Of a DNA stretch of 64,000 bases, positions 43,117 to 53,693 are shown piece after piece; within the stretch, counting starts at the first letter, position 1, and each line of letters opens with the position of its first letter. Position numbers and translations under genes: made by a program. Source of the stretch: Bradysia coprophila (lineage: Eukaryota > Arthropoda > Insecta > Diptera > Sciaridae); the NCBI RefSeq assembly GCF_014529535.1, contig NC_050738.1, positions 1,116,001 to 1,180,000 of the forward strand. Reading direction: 5' to 3'. The notes beneath the pieces are model-generated. The model was not told where the DNA came from and did no database searches. It worked only from the letters and a program-made list of their open reading frames with translations.

Positions 43117-43812
43117 ATTTTTAAGATTTTTAACAGGAAATATTATAATTTGCCATCATTATATCGCCTTGGTAAGTAAATGTAGTATTACATGTCCCTC
43201 TAGCGCACTCGGATTTTGAAGTCTGGCTACGGCCCTGCTTCTCCAGCAATCGGAAGTAATGCTGTCATACCACAGCTTCATGGCACCACATATGGCCGTG
43301 ACGCAAGTCCTGACACACAAAGACAAATTTTTCCAGAGCACTAAGGAACTTGTCCCCCTTCACCCCTAGGACTCCTAAACTATTCTATTTGTAATCCGTA
43401 CGAGTTCATCGAGTTATCGCATGTCAAAATCGGGTAAGATTTGGTCGGGATACTGAATTTCAAATGTTACCTTCCGTTCTTACTTTGTTACGTGGAAACG
43501 TTTGAACTACTCAGTGGAATCGCCTAAGAATTTTCAGGGTATATCAATGACGATGTTCTAAGAAATCAATTTGAAGGAATTTTCGTAAAATTCAATACTT
43601 TCGGAGGTAAGAACATTTTAAGCTATTGAGCTCTGAGAACCATTTCTCCAAACATATGGCAGATAGGAAGTTCCTTTCAAATAGAGTTTTGGATTCTAGT
43701 CGAATGGTGTTTCAAAGTTTTTACCTAAAGTCGCTCATTTAGAAGCTGGCTGCATAGCCCTATGTTTAAATGAAAATGCGATTGAATAGATGAAAACTTA
43801 CAAATTAATTGA
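43117..43812. other. Intergenic, no supportable gene
   Basis: GTGACGCAAGTCCT near 43298 also occurs inside the 35842-37147 element (about 36175), but no ends are visible here. Nothing else recognised. Confidence 0.5.
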
Positions 43813-44284
43813 TATCGCCCAAGAACAACTTACAGTGGAAGTGTGACGAAAGTTCTTCGATCCACTTACAAAAGACGTGATTAGCGGGGTAAGTGTAACC
43901 AGCTTCGTCACGCAAAGTATAAAGCGACAAAAAAGGCAGATAGCACAACAGAGTAAAGTTAACCAGGCAGGAGCGCTGATTTGACTAGGGACCTGAATAA
44001 TCTAGTAGCCCTGTATTTTTTGCGAACAAAATTTGTCAATTTATGTCAGTGTTCATTTTAGTTCATTTTCATCCAGTGTATTAGGTCCCTTATTTGACGT
44101 TTCGAAAATGAACCGCTCCTGCCTGGTTTATTTTACTCTGCCGTGCAGATAGTGAAGAAAGAATAAACAACTGACAGTTTGAGTCACATTCCATCTAGCG
44201 TGTCGAAGCTGTAAGCGTCACTTCACCGATATCAGTGTAAGAGGATTTGCGTCACCCTTACACCGTAAGTGGTTTTTGGGCTAT
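43813..44284. mobile_element. Foldback relative of the 20251 hairpin, split by a nested MITE
   Basis: The left end (TATCGCCCAAGAACAACTTA, then GTGTGACG) is inverted at the right end (GCGTCACCCTTACACCGTAAG, then TTTTTGGGCTAT). Internal words CAGCTTCGTCACGCAAAG and CGAAGCTGTAAGCGTCAC correspond to words in the hairpin at 20251-20770. A MITE of the CACGGCAGAG family occupies 43944-44145. Confidence 0.7.
43944..44145. mobile_element. MITE, CACGGCAGAG family, copy B, with target duplication
   Basis: The ends CACAACAGAGTAAAGTTAACC and the reverse complement of CTGGTTTATTTTACTCTGCC-GTG are inverted. GCAGATAG flanks both sides (43936-43943 and 44145-44152), an 8-base duplication, with one base ambiguous between element and target. 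It lies inside the foldback element, so it is the younger insertion. Confidence 0.85.
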
Positions 44285-44477
44285 CTGTAACTAATTTTCG
44301 CTTGAATAAAAATCAAACCACTTAAAGTCCATGCGAAAGGAAACCATAGGTGAAAATCTTCAATTCTTTTGTTTTGATTCGAAATGCAACGAACGAAACG
44401 TATACCAAAGCAACGGAAATTAAAATGCAGACGCGCAAAAAAACAGAAAAGATTTTAACTGTTGAATTTCTCGTCAT
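44285..44477 (-). pseudogene. Decayed 5' end of a second DUF4419 gene
   Basis: On the minus strand from an ATG at 44475-44477 the reading MTRNSTVKIFSV aligns with MTKQSTVKNISV, the start of the gene at 45400-46629. A hydrophobic stretch follows, as in the intact signal peptide, then similarity is lost. The body of the gene is missing; the foldback element at 43813-44284 abuts the relic. The upstream flank is also duplicated (see 44478-44960). Confidence 0.6.
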
Positions 44478-44960
44478 TTTCACTTCCTTATTAAGATAAT
44501 GTGTTAGGTAAACGAGTCTCTCTATTTTGTCGTTATACGAATTTGAATACTGGGATATAGTTGTTTTATTTAAAAATTCACTGAATTTACTTTAATATGA
44601 GATTAGTCTGTATAGATCGATTAAAAGAGAGGACTCGCTCAGTTTCGCTGTAAATTTTATTTTTGTCGTTGTACGACATTGTTTAAATTTCTATTTAAAA
44701 CAATGGAAAAGAATGAGACACTTTCATTTTTTGAGGTACATCGGCCGACACGCATACGAAGATAGCTCTGCTTTTATCAGTCTGTACAACTACTCTCTGG
44801 TGTGAACTTGATAGAGAGAGATAGATAGAAAGAGAGAGAGAGAGCAAGTGATTATTTATTTAACATCATCATCATTGAATGTATGCAATATTGCAATACA
44901 TTGTATGGAGTGCAGTCTTCGTTTAGATAATTCAATTCGAGAGAACATTCTTATCAGTGC
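44478..44960 (-). repeat. Duplicated 5' flank of the DUF4419 gene
   Basis: AATGTGTTAG, AAACGAGTCTCTCTATTTTG, TTATACGAAT...TACTGGG and, further up, CATCATTGAA and ATAATTCAATTCGAGAGAA follow the same order as in the flank of the intact gene (46640-46945: AATGTGTTAG, AAACGAGTTTCTCGATCTTG, ATTACGAATGCTGGG, CATCATTGAA, TTATTCAATTCGTGAGAA). About 66 bases that hold the initiator region in the intact gene (46651-46716) are absent here. A GA/GATA microsatellite lies at about 44812-44844. Confidence 0.6.
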
Positions 44961-45349
44961 AACTAAAAAAAAAATTCAGCACAATAGTCAATCGGGCTGC
45001 GACATTTTCTGAAAATTACTTGATATACGTTACTTGTCATCTAGGAGAAGGTGAAGAAACTTTGATAAATAGCGGGACAGGCTTCTGATGTATAAACAAG
45101 AAAGTCGTCGCTTAGCCTCATCACTGATCGGTACCATTGTATAAACATGTGGTGGCAACTGTTTTCTCATTTTAGAGAGAGAGATTTGTAAGGTCATAGG
45201 TCATCTAACATTTTTGTAAAGCTACGTTCACATTAAGATATTGCAATTAAGGAAAATGTGGCTTCAATAGAATTGAAAATTGTTTCCAGAACGTTGTTCT
45301 GACGTACGTACTCAAATAATTACCCCAACATAGTACTTTCGATCACAAT
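44961..45349. other. Intergenic, 3' flank of DUF4419 gene
   Basis: Nothing recognised except the minus-strand polyadenylation signal at 45350-45355. Confidence 0.5.
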
Positions 45350-45355
45350 TTTATT
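45350..45355 (-). terminator. Polyadenylation signal of DUF4419 gene
   Basis: AATAAA on the minus strand, about 45 bases after the stop codon. Confidence 0.6.
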
Positions 45356-45399
45356 CAAACAATGCTGTGCCTTTTGGCTTCTAACATCCGGCTTCTCTA

Positions 45400-46629
45400 T
45401 TATTCTAAATAATCTGGAGGTGTGCCTGTAATTGTCATTGCCCACCCACTCAACGGCTGCAGCGTTACCTCGTCAATTTTCACTGAATAACCCATATGTC
45501 CAGTAATTATTGCACCAGTGTAGTTTTGCTGTTCCGGCCTGGCAAATTCGTCATAAATTTGGATAGGAACATGAACTACTCCGGGAGTAATTTTGTCAGT
45601 GCGTATGCGGAACCATCCACTGGAATTGGTATTTTTCGCATCTCCGTTCCAATTACCCGACTTGTCAAAAGCACTAAACGCTGTTATCCACCCGTTGAGG
45701 TAAGTCTCGTCCATCATTCCGCAAATGAGATCAATAGTTTCGTAATCAACACGAATGGCTTGTCTCCAAAATGCATCATCTTTCTGCAAACCCTCTTTAA
45801 CTCTTACAAATTCATCTAAAATTTGACCCAGCATCGTTGACCACGCATCCATCACATCTTTTCCATTCAATTCGAAGTCTTTGAGTTTTTCCACCCGATG
45901 ACGAATATCTTTCCAATCGTCCAAATCGCCTAAAATAGTGACCTCGGGTATTCCACACGAAATTAGTAATAAGCCATAATCGAAATAGTGTTGAACCGTT
46001 GCCATCAAAGCTGCACCAGCAGTCAGTCTGTCATTTTCCGTTGTGGTGGTAAAATTTGGCGTAATCCAACTGGAAATCGATGGATCGATATTCTTGTCAA
46101 TCAAAGCGACGATTTCGTGAATGAACACATTGATTGGTATCCTGTCGATTGGTTCGAAAAATTTCACCTCCAGTTTTTTCTTTCCGTCGAAATTGACAAA
46201 GGAATGACGCAGTGCCTCAGCATTAGCATCTACATAAAGCGAAAATTGAATGAGAATCGCCGTCCACACATCATCCGGCCGTATTATCAAATTATGATGC
46301 TTCTGATAGCTGTAGAAAACGGTGTTAACAAATCCGGGCGATGGTATCCACGAAATGGAATCGGGATACTGCAATGCAAAACTGGTTCCTTGTAAGAAGA
46401 CGGAGCCGGTAATTTTCTCGAAGAGGGTTGTTAATTCTGCCAAGTGTTTCGTTGGATCAGGTTCTTCATCAGCACCAACTTCAAATTTTTCCGCAGTAAT
46501 GTTATCGTACCATTTAATGGTCAAGGCATTTTCGTTATCACTAGCTGTCGCTTGAATAATTAAAACCAAACAACTTAACACTAATGCAAAGCAAACACTA
46601 ATATTTTTCACTGTCGACTGTTTGGTCAT
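45400..46629 (-). CDS. Secreted DUF4419 protein, intronless
   Basis: 409 residues. The N-terminus has a signal peptide (basic MTKQSTVKN, then SVCFALVLSCLVLIIQ, with cleavage likely after ATAS). The rest matches the DUF4419 pattern: SISWIPSPGFVNTVFYSYQK, HHNLIIRPDDVWTAIL, QFSLYVDANAEALR, FVNFDGKKKLEVKF, a central TTTENDRLTAGAALMATVQ, YFDYGLLLISCGIPEVTILG, and the C-terminal VTLQPLSGWAMTITG. The family has no known biochemical activity and is best known from fungi, protists and some bacteria. A secreted copy in an insect is unusual and suggests lateral gain plus recruitment of a signal peptide. The coding region is uninterrupted and ends PPDYLE. A TCAGTT initiator lies about 50 bases upstream. 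A tandem 5' remnant lies downstream (44285-44477). Plus-strand frames at 45496-46555 are shadows. Confidence 0.9.
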   Translation of the reverse strand: MTKQSTVKNISVCFALVLSCLVLIIQATASDNENALTIKWYDNITAEKFEVGADEEPDPTKHLAELTTLFEKITGSVFLQGTSFALQYPDSISWIPSPGFVNTVFYSYQKHHNLIIRPDDVWTAILIQFSLYVDANAEALRHSFVNFDGKKKLEVKFFEPIDRIPINVFIHEIVALIDKNIDPSISSWITPNFTTTTENDRLTAGAALMATVQHYFDYGLLLISCGIPEVTILGDLDDWKDIRHRVEKLKDFELNGKDVMDAWSTMLGQILDEFVRVKEGLQKDDAFWRQAIRVDYETIDLICGMMDETYLNGWITAFSAFDKSGNWNGDAKNTNSSGWFRIRTDKITPGVVHVPIQIYDEFARPEQQNYTGAIITGHMGYSVKIDEVTLQPLSGWAMTITGTPPDYLE

Positions 46630-46676
46630 TTTAACTTCTTCGTGTTAATGTGTTAGCTCCAAGCTTGATATAGAAG

Positions 46677-46682
46677 AACTGA
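46677..46682 (-). promoter_or_regulatory. Probable initiator of DUF4419 gene
   Basis: TCAGTT on the minus strand (context TTGAATCAGTTCTTC), about 50 bases upstream of the ATG. This segment is the part missing from the duplicated flank at 44478-44960. Confidence 0.4.
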
Positions 46683-46945
46683 TTCAACTTCTATACACAC
46701 CGACAGCATATATTAAATACTAAACGAGTTTCTCGATCTTGTTGTTATATTACGAATGCTGGGTATTTTCGTTATACGTCATAATTTGCTGAATATTTGT
46801 TTGATGTTGAGAGATGCTTAGTCGGTATACGATTTTTGTGGCATAATGTTCAGAGAAGACTTCTTAATTAACAATGTCACCATCATTGAACCCTGTCGTG
46901 TCACAGAGATTATTCAATTCGTGAGAAAAGTCTTGTCACATCACA

Positions 46946-47413
46946 CAGATAAATGGTGTAACAGAAAAATAAAATTGTCAAAACAGTGTTGATCGTGATG
47001 CGACATTTTTTCTTTCTTGTTTTTGTTTTCTTTATGCGTCGGGGAATTTTCGATGGATGTTTGTGTGAAAGCAACATGTCACGTCACATTCTAGAATTTC
47101 TTCGAAACAGAAATTCCAGCAAAAATCACATTGAAAAACCGACTGATAGTAATGGAAAGCTGAAATTCTAATTAAATTCTAATTTGGAAGGTCGAATGTT
47201 CCAACAGTTTATGAAAATTCAAAATTTGGACTCGACGATGTAGATCAAAATGCGCCGTGGGCTTGTCACAATTTGATAACTTCTGATTAGGCAACATAAA
47301 TTTTCCCTCACTGATGTGATGGAACAGAAAAAATTCGACAATTTAGATTCAATCTATTTAAAAAAAAATGTCGTTAGGTAGTTTGCATCTAGTCAAATTA
47401 ATTTACAGATTGG
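46946..47413. other. Intergenic, no supportable gene
   Basis: Short frames only. Nothing recognised. Confidence 0.5.
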
Positions 47414-47580
47414 GAAACGCATTACAACCAGAAGTTGCTTCGAGTGACAGCTGCCAAATATAGAGTACTATTTTGTATGAAAATTTCTTCCACATTTTTT
47501 TACAGTGCCAAAAATTTGTTTGATACACTGTCCGGTTTCAGTACTCTATTTAGAGTACCACTCATGGCTGAAATACGTCG
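47414..47580 (+). mobile_element. MITE, AACGCACTTCAAGCA family, copy 3
   Basis: Interior words (CTTCGAGTGACAG, ATAGAGTACTATTTTGTATG, ACAGTGCCAAAAATTTGTTT, ACACTGTCCGGTTTCAGTAC) match 40436-40588 closely. The ends are more diverged (AACGCATTACAACC and GGCTGAAATACGTCG). Confidence 0.75.
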
Positions 47581-47738
47581 AATTATGTTATCTTTAAGAC
47601 GACTATCTACACAATGCTAAATTGTAGCCTAAATTTGTACGAAAAATGATATATTTTCGATGAAAACTCCGTGTCCCAGTCATTTCTGGAAAAAGTGAGG
47701 CCATGGTTTTGTGTCAAGTAGTGTTGGCTTTCAGCAAC

Positions 47739-47925
47739 GCACTGCTCCTAGCACTGCTAGGCTTTTGTGATGAGAGCTACGCTACCGCTTAATATTGATT
47801 TGTATTGTGTGTTTTAACTCAAACAACGAAAACAAGTCATCTATCTTTACGAAAGAAACGCAGTGCCTACTGTGACTTCATCAGCCTCCAAATATTTCTT
47901 ATGTTCGTTCATGCTAGGAGCAGTA
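47739..47925 (+). mobile_element. MITE, CACTGCTNCTAGCA family, 187 bp
   Basis: Starts GCACTGCTCCTAGCA and ends TGCTAGGAGCAGTA. The interior GAGAGCTACGCTACCGCTTA and TTTGTATTGTGTG matches 31270-31455. CTTTCAGCAAC at 47728-47738 and CTTTCAGTAAC at 47926-47936 are an imperfect flanking duplication. Confidence 0.8.
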
Positions 47926-48025
47926 CTTTCAGTAACAATGATAAATGTTTGTGGTGATGTAGCGTTCGTTTTGTCATAGTAGGTTACACCACCGCAAACA
48001 ATTATTATTTTAACTCAATGCTTAA

Positions 48026-49432
48026 AAGGCCCGTCAATGACAGGACAGTTTCCCGAAAATGTATGGAAAATTTTAGCACAAAAATTCACCGAAAAGATTC
48101 AAAGAAACTTACGTCTTATGCTTTCCATTGTGTTCGTGCACCGTCTCTTTAGGTCGTCAAGGCATATTTGAACACTAAAACACTTTTTACTCGATGCAAA
48201 AACAAAGTTTTTTTTTTGTTTTGTCGCGACAAAAACACAGAAAATATTTCGACACAACTGTGACACTCCGCTACTATAAGTACTAGAATCAATGTTTGCT
48301 GTGTTCACTTCGGCGGTAAAATATTTTCATTCAAAAAAGTGTCCGACACTTCAACGATGGTAGACATTTATTAAAATTGTAACCTCTCCCACTTGTTTAG
48401 TAAGCTAACAAGACTTCGCTGAGTCTAATTATGCCATCTCTTTGAACAAAAATATCGGCTGAGGTCGAATAATTCTCCGCTGAGCTTTAACAAACCTCCG
48501 CTGAGGTCGAATAATTCTCCGCTGAGCTTTGACAAACCTCTAATGAGCTCTGATAATTCTCCCCTAGGCTTCAGTAAGAGTCCGTCAGACCTTAGCACGT
48601 TGTAGTAAGGCAATGAAGCTAAGCGAACACTCAATAAGCAACAGCGGATACCTAATAATTGTTGCTATGATTTAATAAGACTCCACTTAGCTTTGGCAGA
48701 TCTCCGCTGAGTGTCCGATTAACTCCATTAAGCCTTCCTGCAACTTGCTTAGGCCCAACGGACACTTCCTGAAGCCTAGCGGAGAATTATTAGAGCTCAG
48801 CGGAGGTTTGTTAAAGCTCAGCGGAGAATTATTAGAACTCAGCGGAGAATTATTAGAACTCAGCCGATATTTTTATTCAAAGAGGTGGCATAATTAGACT
48901 TTGCATAGTCTTCTTAGCTTACTAAAGAGGAACGAACATTTATTTACGCTCAGTGCAGTCTTACGAGAGGCTAAATTTTTAATAAATGCTCTACCATCGT
49001 TGAAAGAATGTCCGCTGAGCTCTCGTAAAGCTTTAAAAAATGGTCGATGAGCATTAATGTATACGCTACCCTTTGTCAACCGTTTGATGATTGTTTTTAA
49101 ACGTCCGACACTTTTTTGAATGAAAATATTTTACCGCCGAAGTGAACACAGCAAACATTAATTCTAGTACTTATAGTAGCGGAGTGTCACAGTTGTGTCG
49201 AAATATTTTCTGTGTTTTTGTCGCGACAAAACAAAAAAAAACTTTTTGTTTTTGCATCGAGTAAAAAGTGTTTTAGTGTTCAAATATGCCTTGGCGACCA
49301 TAAGAGACTATGCCCGAATACAATGGAAAGCATAAGAGGTGAGTTTCTTTGAATTTTTTCGGTGAATTTTTGTGATAAAATTTTCCATACATTTTCGGGA
49401 AACTGTCCTGTCATTTCCCAATGACGGGCCTT
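48026..49432. mobile_element. Long-TIR element, 1407 bp, with 9-bp target duplication
   Basis: The element starts AAGGCCCGTCAATGACAGGAC and ends TCCCAATGACGGGCCTT. The inverted arms pair over about 340 bases (48026-48370 with about 49105-49432) and again over about 48395-48540 with about 48770-48910. AATGCTTAA (48017-48025) and AACGCTTAA (49433-49441) are a 9-base target duplication with one substitution. Very long TIRs plus a 9-base duplication suggest a Mutator-like non-autonomous element. The centre is a minisatellite of TCCGCTGAGCTTTAACAAACC-like units. No transposase frame. Confidence 0.85.
48440..48860. repeat. CCGCTGAG minisatellite inside the long-TIR element
   Basis: Units AATAATTCTCCGCTGAG and CTTTAACAAACCTCCGCTGAG alternate on the left side (48475-48545), and the same units occur inverted on the right (48780-48860: CTCAGCGGAGAATTATTAGA). 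The minus frame 48425-48634 reading SGELFDLSGGLLKL is a product of this repeat. Confidence 0.75.
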
Positions 49433-49441
49433 AACGCTTAA

Positions 49442-51525
49442 ATGGGTCCTTTTCAACTCTGTAGATGGTTCTATCTTCTTTTTCCTACATTAGCCAACTT
49501 CAAAGAGCCTTTTACAACTTCTTCCAGTTCTCCTTTAATTTTATCGTTTAGCCTGGGTCCTAAGCTTTCGATTGGTACCGTATTTGCAATATTTTTGATC
49601 GAAAAAGTCCATCTGCAGTTTCTGTTCAACATATAATGTTTGTTTTCAAACAACAGTAGAAACAGTTGATACTTTACGACAAATGTACATGAGAAGTTAT
49701 GAGCAGACTGAGTATTCAACCAAATTTGAAACTTCTTTAGTTTGATGACTTTTTCACACGTTGGTCGTCTACAGATGGGCTATTTCGCTAGAAAAAGTAT
49801 CAAATTCCAGAAGCTGCAGAGCCGTTGAAAGTTCGCGAATGTAGAAAAAGAAAAAAAGAAAAAGTTGAATACACGAAAATCATCGTCGGACATATCCCCG
49901 CACCTAATATGTAACTCGATTTGAATGAAAGTTTTTTCAAGCTCACCGTACGGGCCATATATTAATTCGATATTTCCTGACCATACTCAATCTGTTCATG
50001 TTTTCAAACGACGAAAACTATCCGATCTCTCAAAGTTTCGCATTGCATTTGATGCAAAGTCTGTTGTCTGTTCAATTAAGTTAAAGTTCAGTTGCTTCAT
50101 TCCGAGCTTCATCGGTGTTAATATGTTGGACAAGGAAAGGACAAGCAAGGTCTTCATCGCTTATTTTTGTCATGTTCGGTACGACGAAGGTTCGATATAT
50201 CACAACAAACCTTTGGTACAAACCACTTCAACTTAGTTTTCACTTCCTGAAAATGCCAGAAACTTTTTCTTTTTAATTTTATGACCTTATTGGGCACACT
50301 CGGGTTAACTTAAAATTTTATTCACTCCAAAGGACGTTTATCCTACATCTTAAGAACATGGCAAAACGTGCATTGAAACCATTGAAACGTTCCGTTATCG
50401 CGAAAAATGGAAAAAGAAATAAAGTGTCTGACAATTTGTTCGAATATATAGGTATGACGAGATCAAGCGGATAAAGTTCTAAGAAAGCTCAATAAAATCT
50501 ATTCGAAACATACACCATACAAATATGTACGTACACAGCAGCAGTGTGCTTGTACAATTCAATTTTAATTATAATTATCCATCTCTTTGTTTGTCGCTTT
50601 TGTTTCCTTTTTGTTGTAGTGAATATATATAACTCCCATACATATACACACTTGACTGGTGGTGTGTATATTATAAATATTTTCGTCCCATATTTTCGCA
50701 GTATATTTACTAATTAAATAATAAATAAATGTTCTACATGACTAGAGAGATATCGTTCACATGTTAACAACAACAACAACACCAAAAAAAAGAAGAGAAA
50801 AGTTAGTTAAACACAACTGCCCGAAAACAATCCAATTACAAAAATAAAATTTAATTACATTTTTACATCTTTTGCGACTCTTCGTCGGACATTAAAATGT
50901 ACTGTTGGTGTGTTCCACTCTTTTTTTTGCATCCTTTTTCGGGTAGGACTCACTGTGTGTTTCGAGCGATGGAGATAAAATAGATAGTAGCGATTTTCCA
51001 TGCAAACACCAGTTGGGGACATTAAATCCGGGTATTCGTTTTTATTTCACCATAACTTGTTATCAATACTTTTTACGACGTTTTGTTTTTATACACAATG
51101 TTCTCCCGGCCGGATCTCCGGATACATGACTTTGCTGCCATGTACCCGAGAGAAAAAAAAAACATTTTTTTTTCTCCTATCCGAACCGATTCAGTTATGT
51201 GGTGAGCCCTATAAAGTCTTGTATATAAATAATATTATGGGTTGCGTATTATACATCCGTTTATGTTTCGATGGAATACAATTTTTATATGGCGCTCTAG
51301 TCTACATATTTATACATATTACATGAGACTATACCATGTGCTAGCATTATTCTATGCTCTAGCCATAATATTACTTTGTCGATACACCATCAAAACCTTT
51401 CCATTTCCAAAAGTAGTATTCTCGACATACACCACCAATGTTACACAGATATTTATATCGATTATGATTTCCTTCAGAAACACAAATTTTTTTATGGTCC
51501 GACAAAACTGAATAATATTTTTGTA
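49442..51525. other. Intergenic, no supportable gene
   Basis: Short frames only. (ACA)n at about 50766-50781. A 38-codon frame from about 50359 (MAKRALKPLKRS) is followed by a possible donor but nothing supports it. Confidence 0.5.
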
Positions 51526-51533
51526 CTATACAT

Positions 51534-52279
51534 TAGGGTGGGTCGTATTTTCATTTTGTTTTAATTTTAAAAGGCTTGGTCCGCAGTACTTAGAAACAAG
51601 GAATCGGAAACTCCAAAAAAATAATCAAAAATTGATTTTTCCACTGCCTTCTCGCTTGCCCTTAGCCTGATTTTTGATTTTCGATGTCGTAGCGTGAGGT
51701 TGCTTGCACTCATTGCTGACTGATATCTCAGGCATTTGGGATCAGAAGGCTTTACTACTGACTGTAGTTAATAGCTTATGAGCCCAGCTATAAAATACCA
51801 TGAGAACGTTGTTGATCTACGTCTTCACTCGGGCAGAGTAACTATGCCATTGTTTCCGACTAAGACTTTTCGACCAAAAATGTCAATTTTATTTTGCAAC
51901 AAAAATCGACTAATTTTTGTTACCGAGTTAGAAATACTACCAGGAGCGTTGTTCTCGAAGCCCAAATGGTCGAAACGTCTGAATCGGGAACACTGACAGA
52001 GTTACTCTGCCCGAGTGAAGACATAGATCAATAAGGTTCTTATGGTATTTTATAGCTGAGCTCCTAAGCTATTAACTACAATTAGTAGTAATGCCTTCAG
52101 ATCCCAAATGCCTGAGATATCAGTTCAACGTCACGCTACGACCTCGTAAATCAAAAATCAGCCTAGAGACAATGGAAAAATCAATTTTTGATTTTTTTTT
52201 TGAATATTCGGATTCCTCGTTTAATTCTAGGTGCTTCCTTTTAAAATAAAAACAAAATGAAAAAATACGACTCACCCTA
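51534..52279. mobile_element. Long-TIR element, 746 bp, 8-bp target duplication
   Basis: The ends TAGGGTGGGTCGTATTTTCA and the reverse complement of TGAAAAAATACGACTCACCCTA are inverted. The arms pair for about 340 bases each, leaving a centre of only about 55-70 bases. CTATACAT is perfectly duplicated at 51526-51533 and 52280-52287. hAT-like by duplication size. The frame 51778-51996 crosses the centre and is not supported. Confidence 0.88.
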
Positions 52280-52287
52280 CTATACAT

Positions 52288-53300
52288 GGCAAAACATCGA
52301 CATTAAACCGTATAATGTCACCAAAATTATTGACAACGCTTGATTTTCCTGTTTTTGTTCCATTCTGCAACACACACAGAAAAACATATAATTTCTAGAA
52401 CCAAAAAACCTTTTTCCCTTGATTGAGATTAACATGAAATTTTCTCCAGATTTTATGCGGATGAAGAAAAAAAAACCGGATAATTTGGTATCGGTCTTGT
52501 GGCATTGGTGGGTACATTTGTGCTCTGTGAAGAAAATCGTCCATACTAATTGAAGAACCTGATACGAAATAATTCCACTGCAGATTATCCACTGCCAGTA
52601 TGCGGTTTGGCTCTAATCATTCAATTAAATTAAATATTTCCTTTACAAATGTGGTCATCGAATCGGTCACTCTTTCCAACAACCCGTTTCCGTTACAGCA
52701 CTGTAAACTTTCTATACAGTCTATGGCCTTGCTTCCGTTACGCTCACGTCTTCGCTTTATCTGACAGAGTCAATTATGTTTCATTCGTTCCACGTTTAGT
52801 TTCATCTAATTTTTTTTCTGTTTTTCTTGCGTTTTATTAATGCTTAGTAAATTGATTGGATTTTTGAGATGGATGGTGATGCGCGTCGTAAATTTGTTGT
52901 GACTTATTCCGATTTATCATTTTCCGTGAAGGATTATTATGTAAATCCACATTTTAATAAATGTGTATGGCAATCGGAATGAACCACACTTGATGATAGA
53001 CGAAAACAGACCAGAAAAAATTGAATAAGAAAAAGGTCAGGGAAAAACAATAAAGTTTGTGTCGACTATTTATGAAAAGATTTTTTCTCGTAACTCAGAT
53101 ATTTTTTGATAAATTGTACGGAAAAATATCACGTTTTAGCTTGCTCTAAAGGCTGAAGAAAATATTAGTCACGTGACAATTCACCTGAATTCAATTTCCG
53201 ATAATGACAGTGCTCTGAATACTCATTTACATAACTCCACTTCGGCTCGTATCAATGGTTTTCGACGTATGTAACATTCATTTTTTAGTTTGTTTCAACC
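52288..53300. other. Intergenic, no supportable gene
   Basis: Short frames only. Nothing recognised. Confidence 0.5.
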
Positions 53301-53673
53301 AGGGACTATTATTGGAAAAAGGTTTCTTCAAAATTATCTCTTACACACAATTTTAGCTTGGAAACTTTTATTCCCTTTACTTACATACCACAGTTTCTCA
53401 ATCCACATAAAAGACTTCGTACATGTTACGCACATTCATACTGATACTGCTGTGTCGCGCGTATAAGTGTATGTGTAATCGAGCTATGTTTCAATGTCAT
53501 TTCATATGAATTGTATTTTTAACGTTGAAAACAGAAAAAAAAATTCTAAGCTAATTCATCGGATGTGTTTTCACACATTTTTTCCTTTTTTTTTCTTGAA
53601 GCTAGGGGAAAAATCAGAAAATCTAGGTAAGTTTGAGAAAATATCGAGAAAAGTTTTCCCAAAAATAGTTCCT
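53301..53673. mobile_element. TIR element, GACTATTTTTGGGAAAA family, ~373 bp
   Basis: Left AGGGACTATTATTGGAAAA and right TTTTCCCAAAAATAGTTCCT are inverted and match the ends of 38005-38178. The interior is AT-rich and non-coding. Confidence 0.6.
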
Positions 53674-53693
53674 GCTTTAAAAGACATTTCACA

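Noticed and set aside
48425..48634. Leucine-rich repeat-like minus ORF
   Set aside because: Translation of the CCGCTGAG minisatellite inside a transposon.
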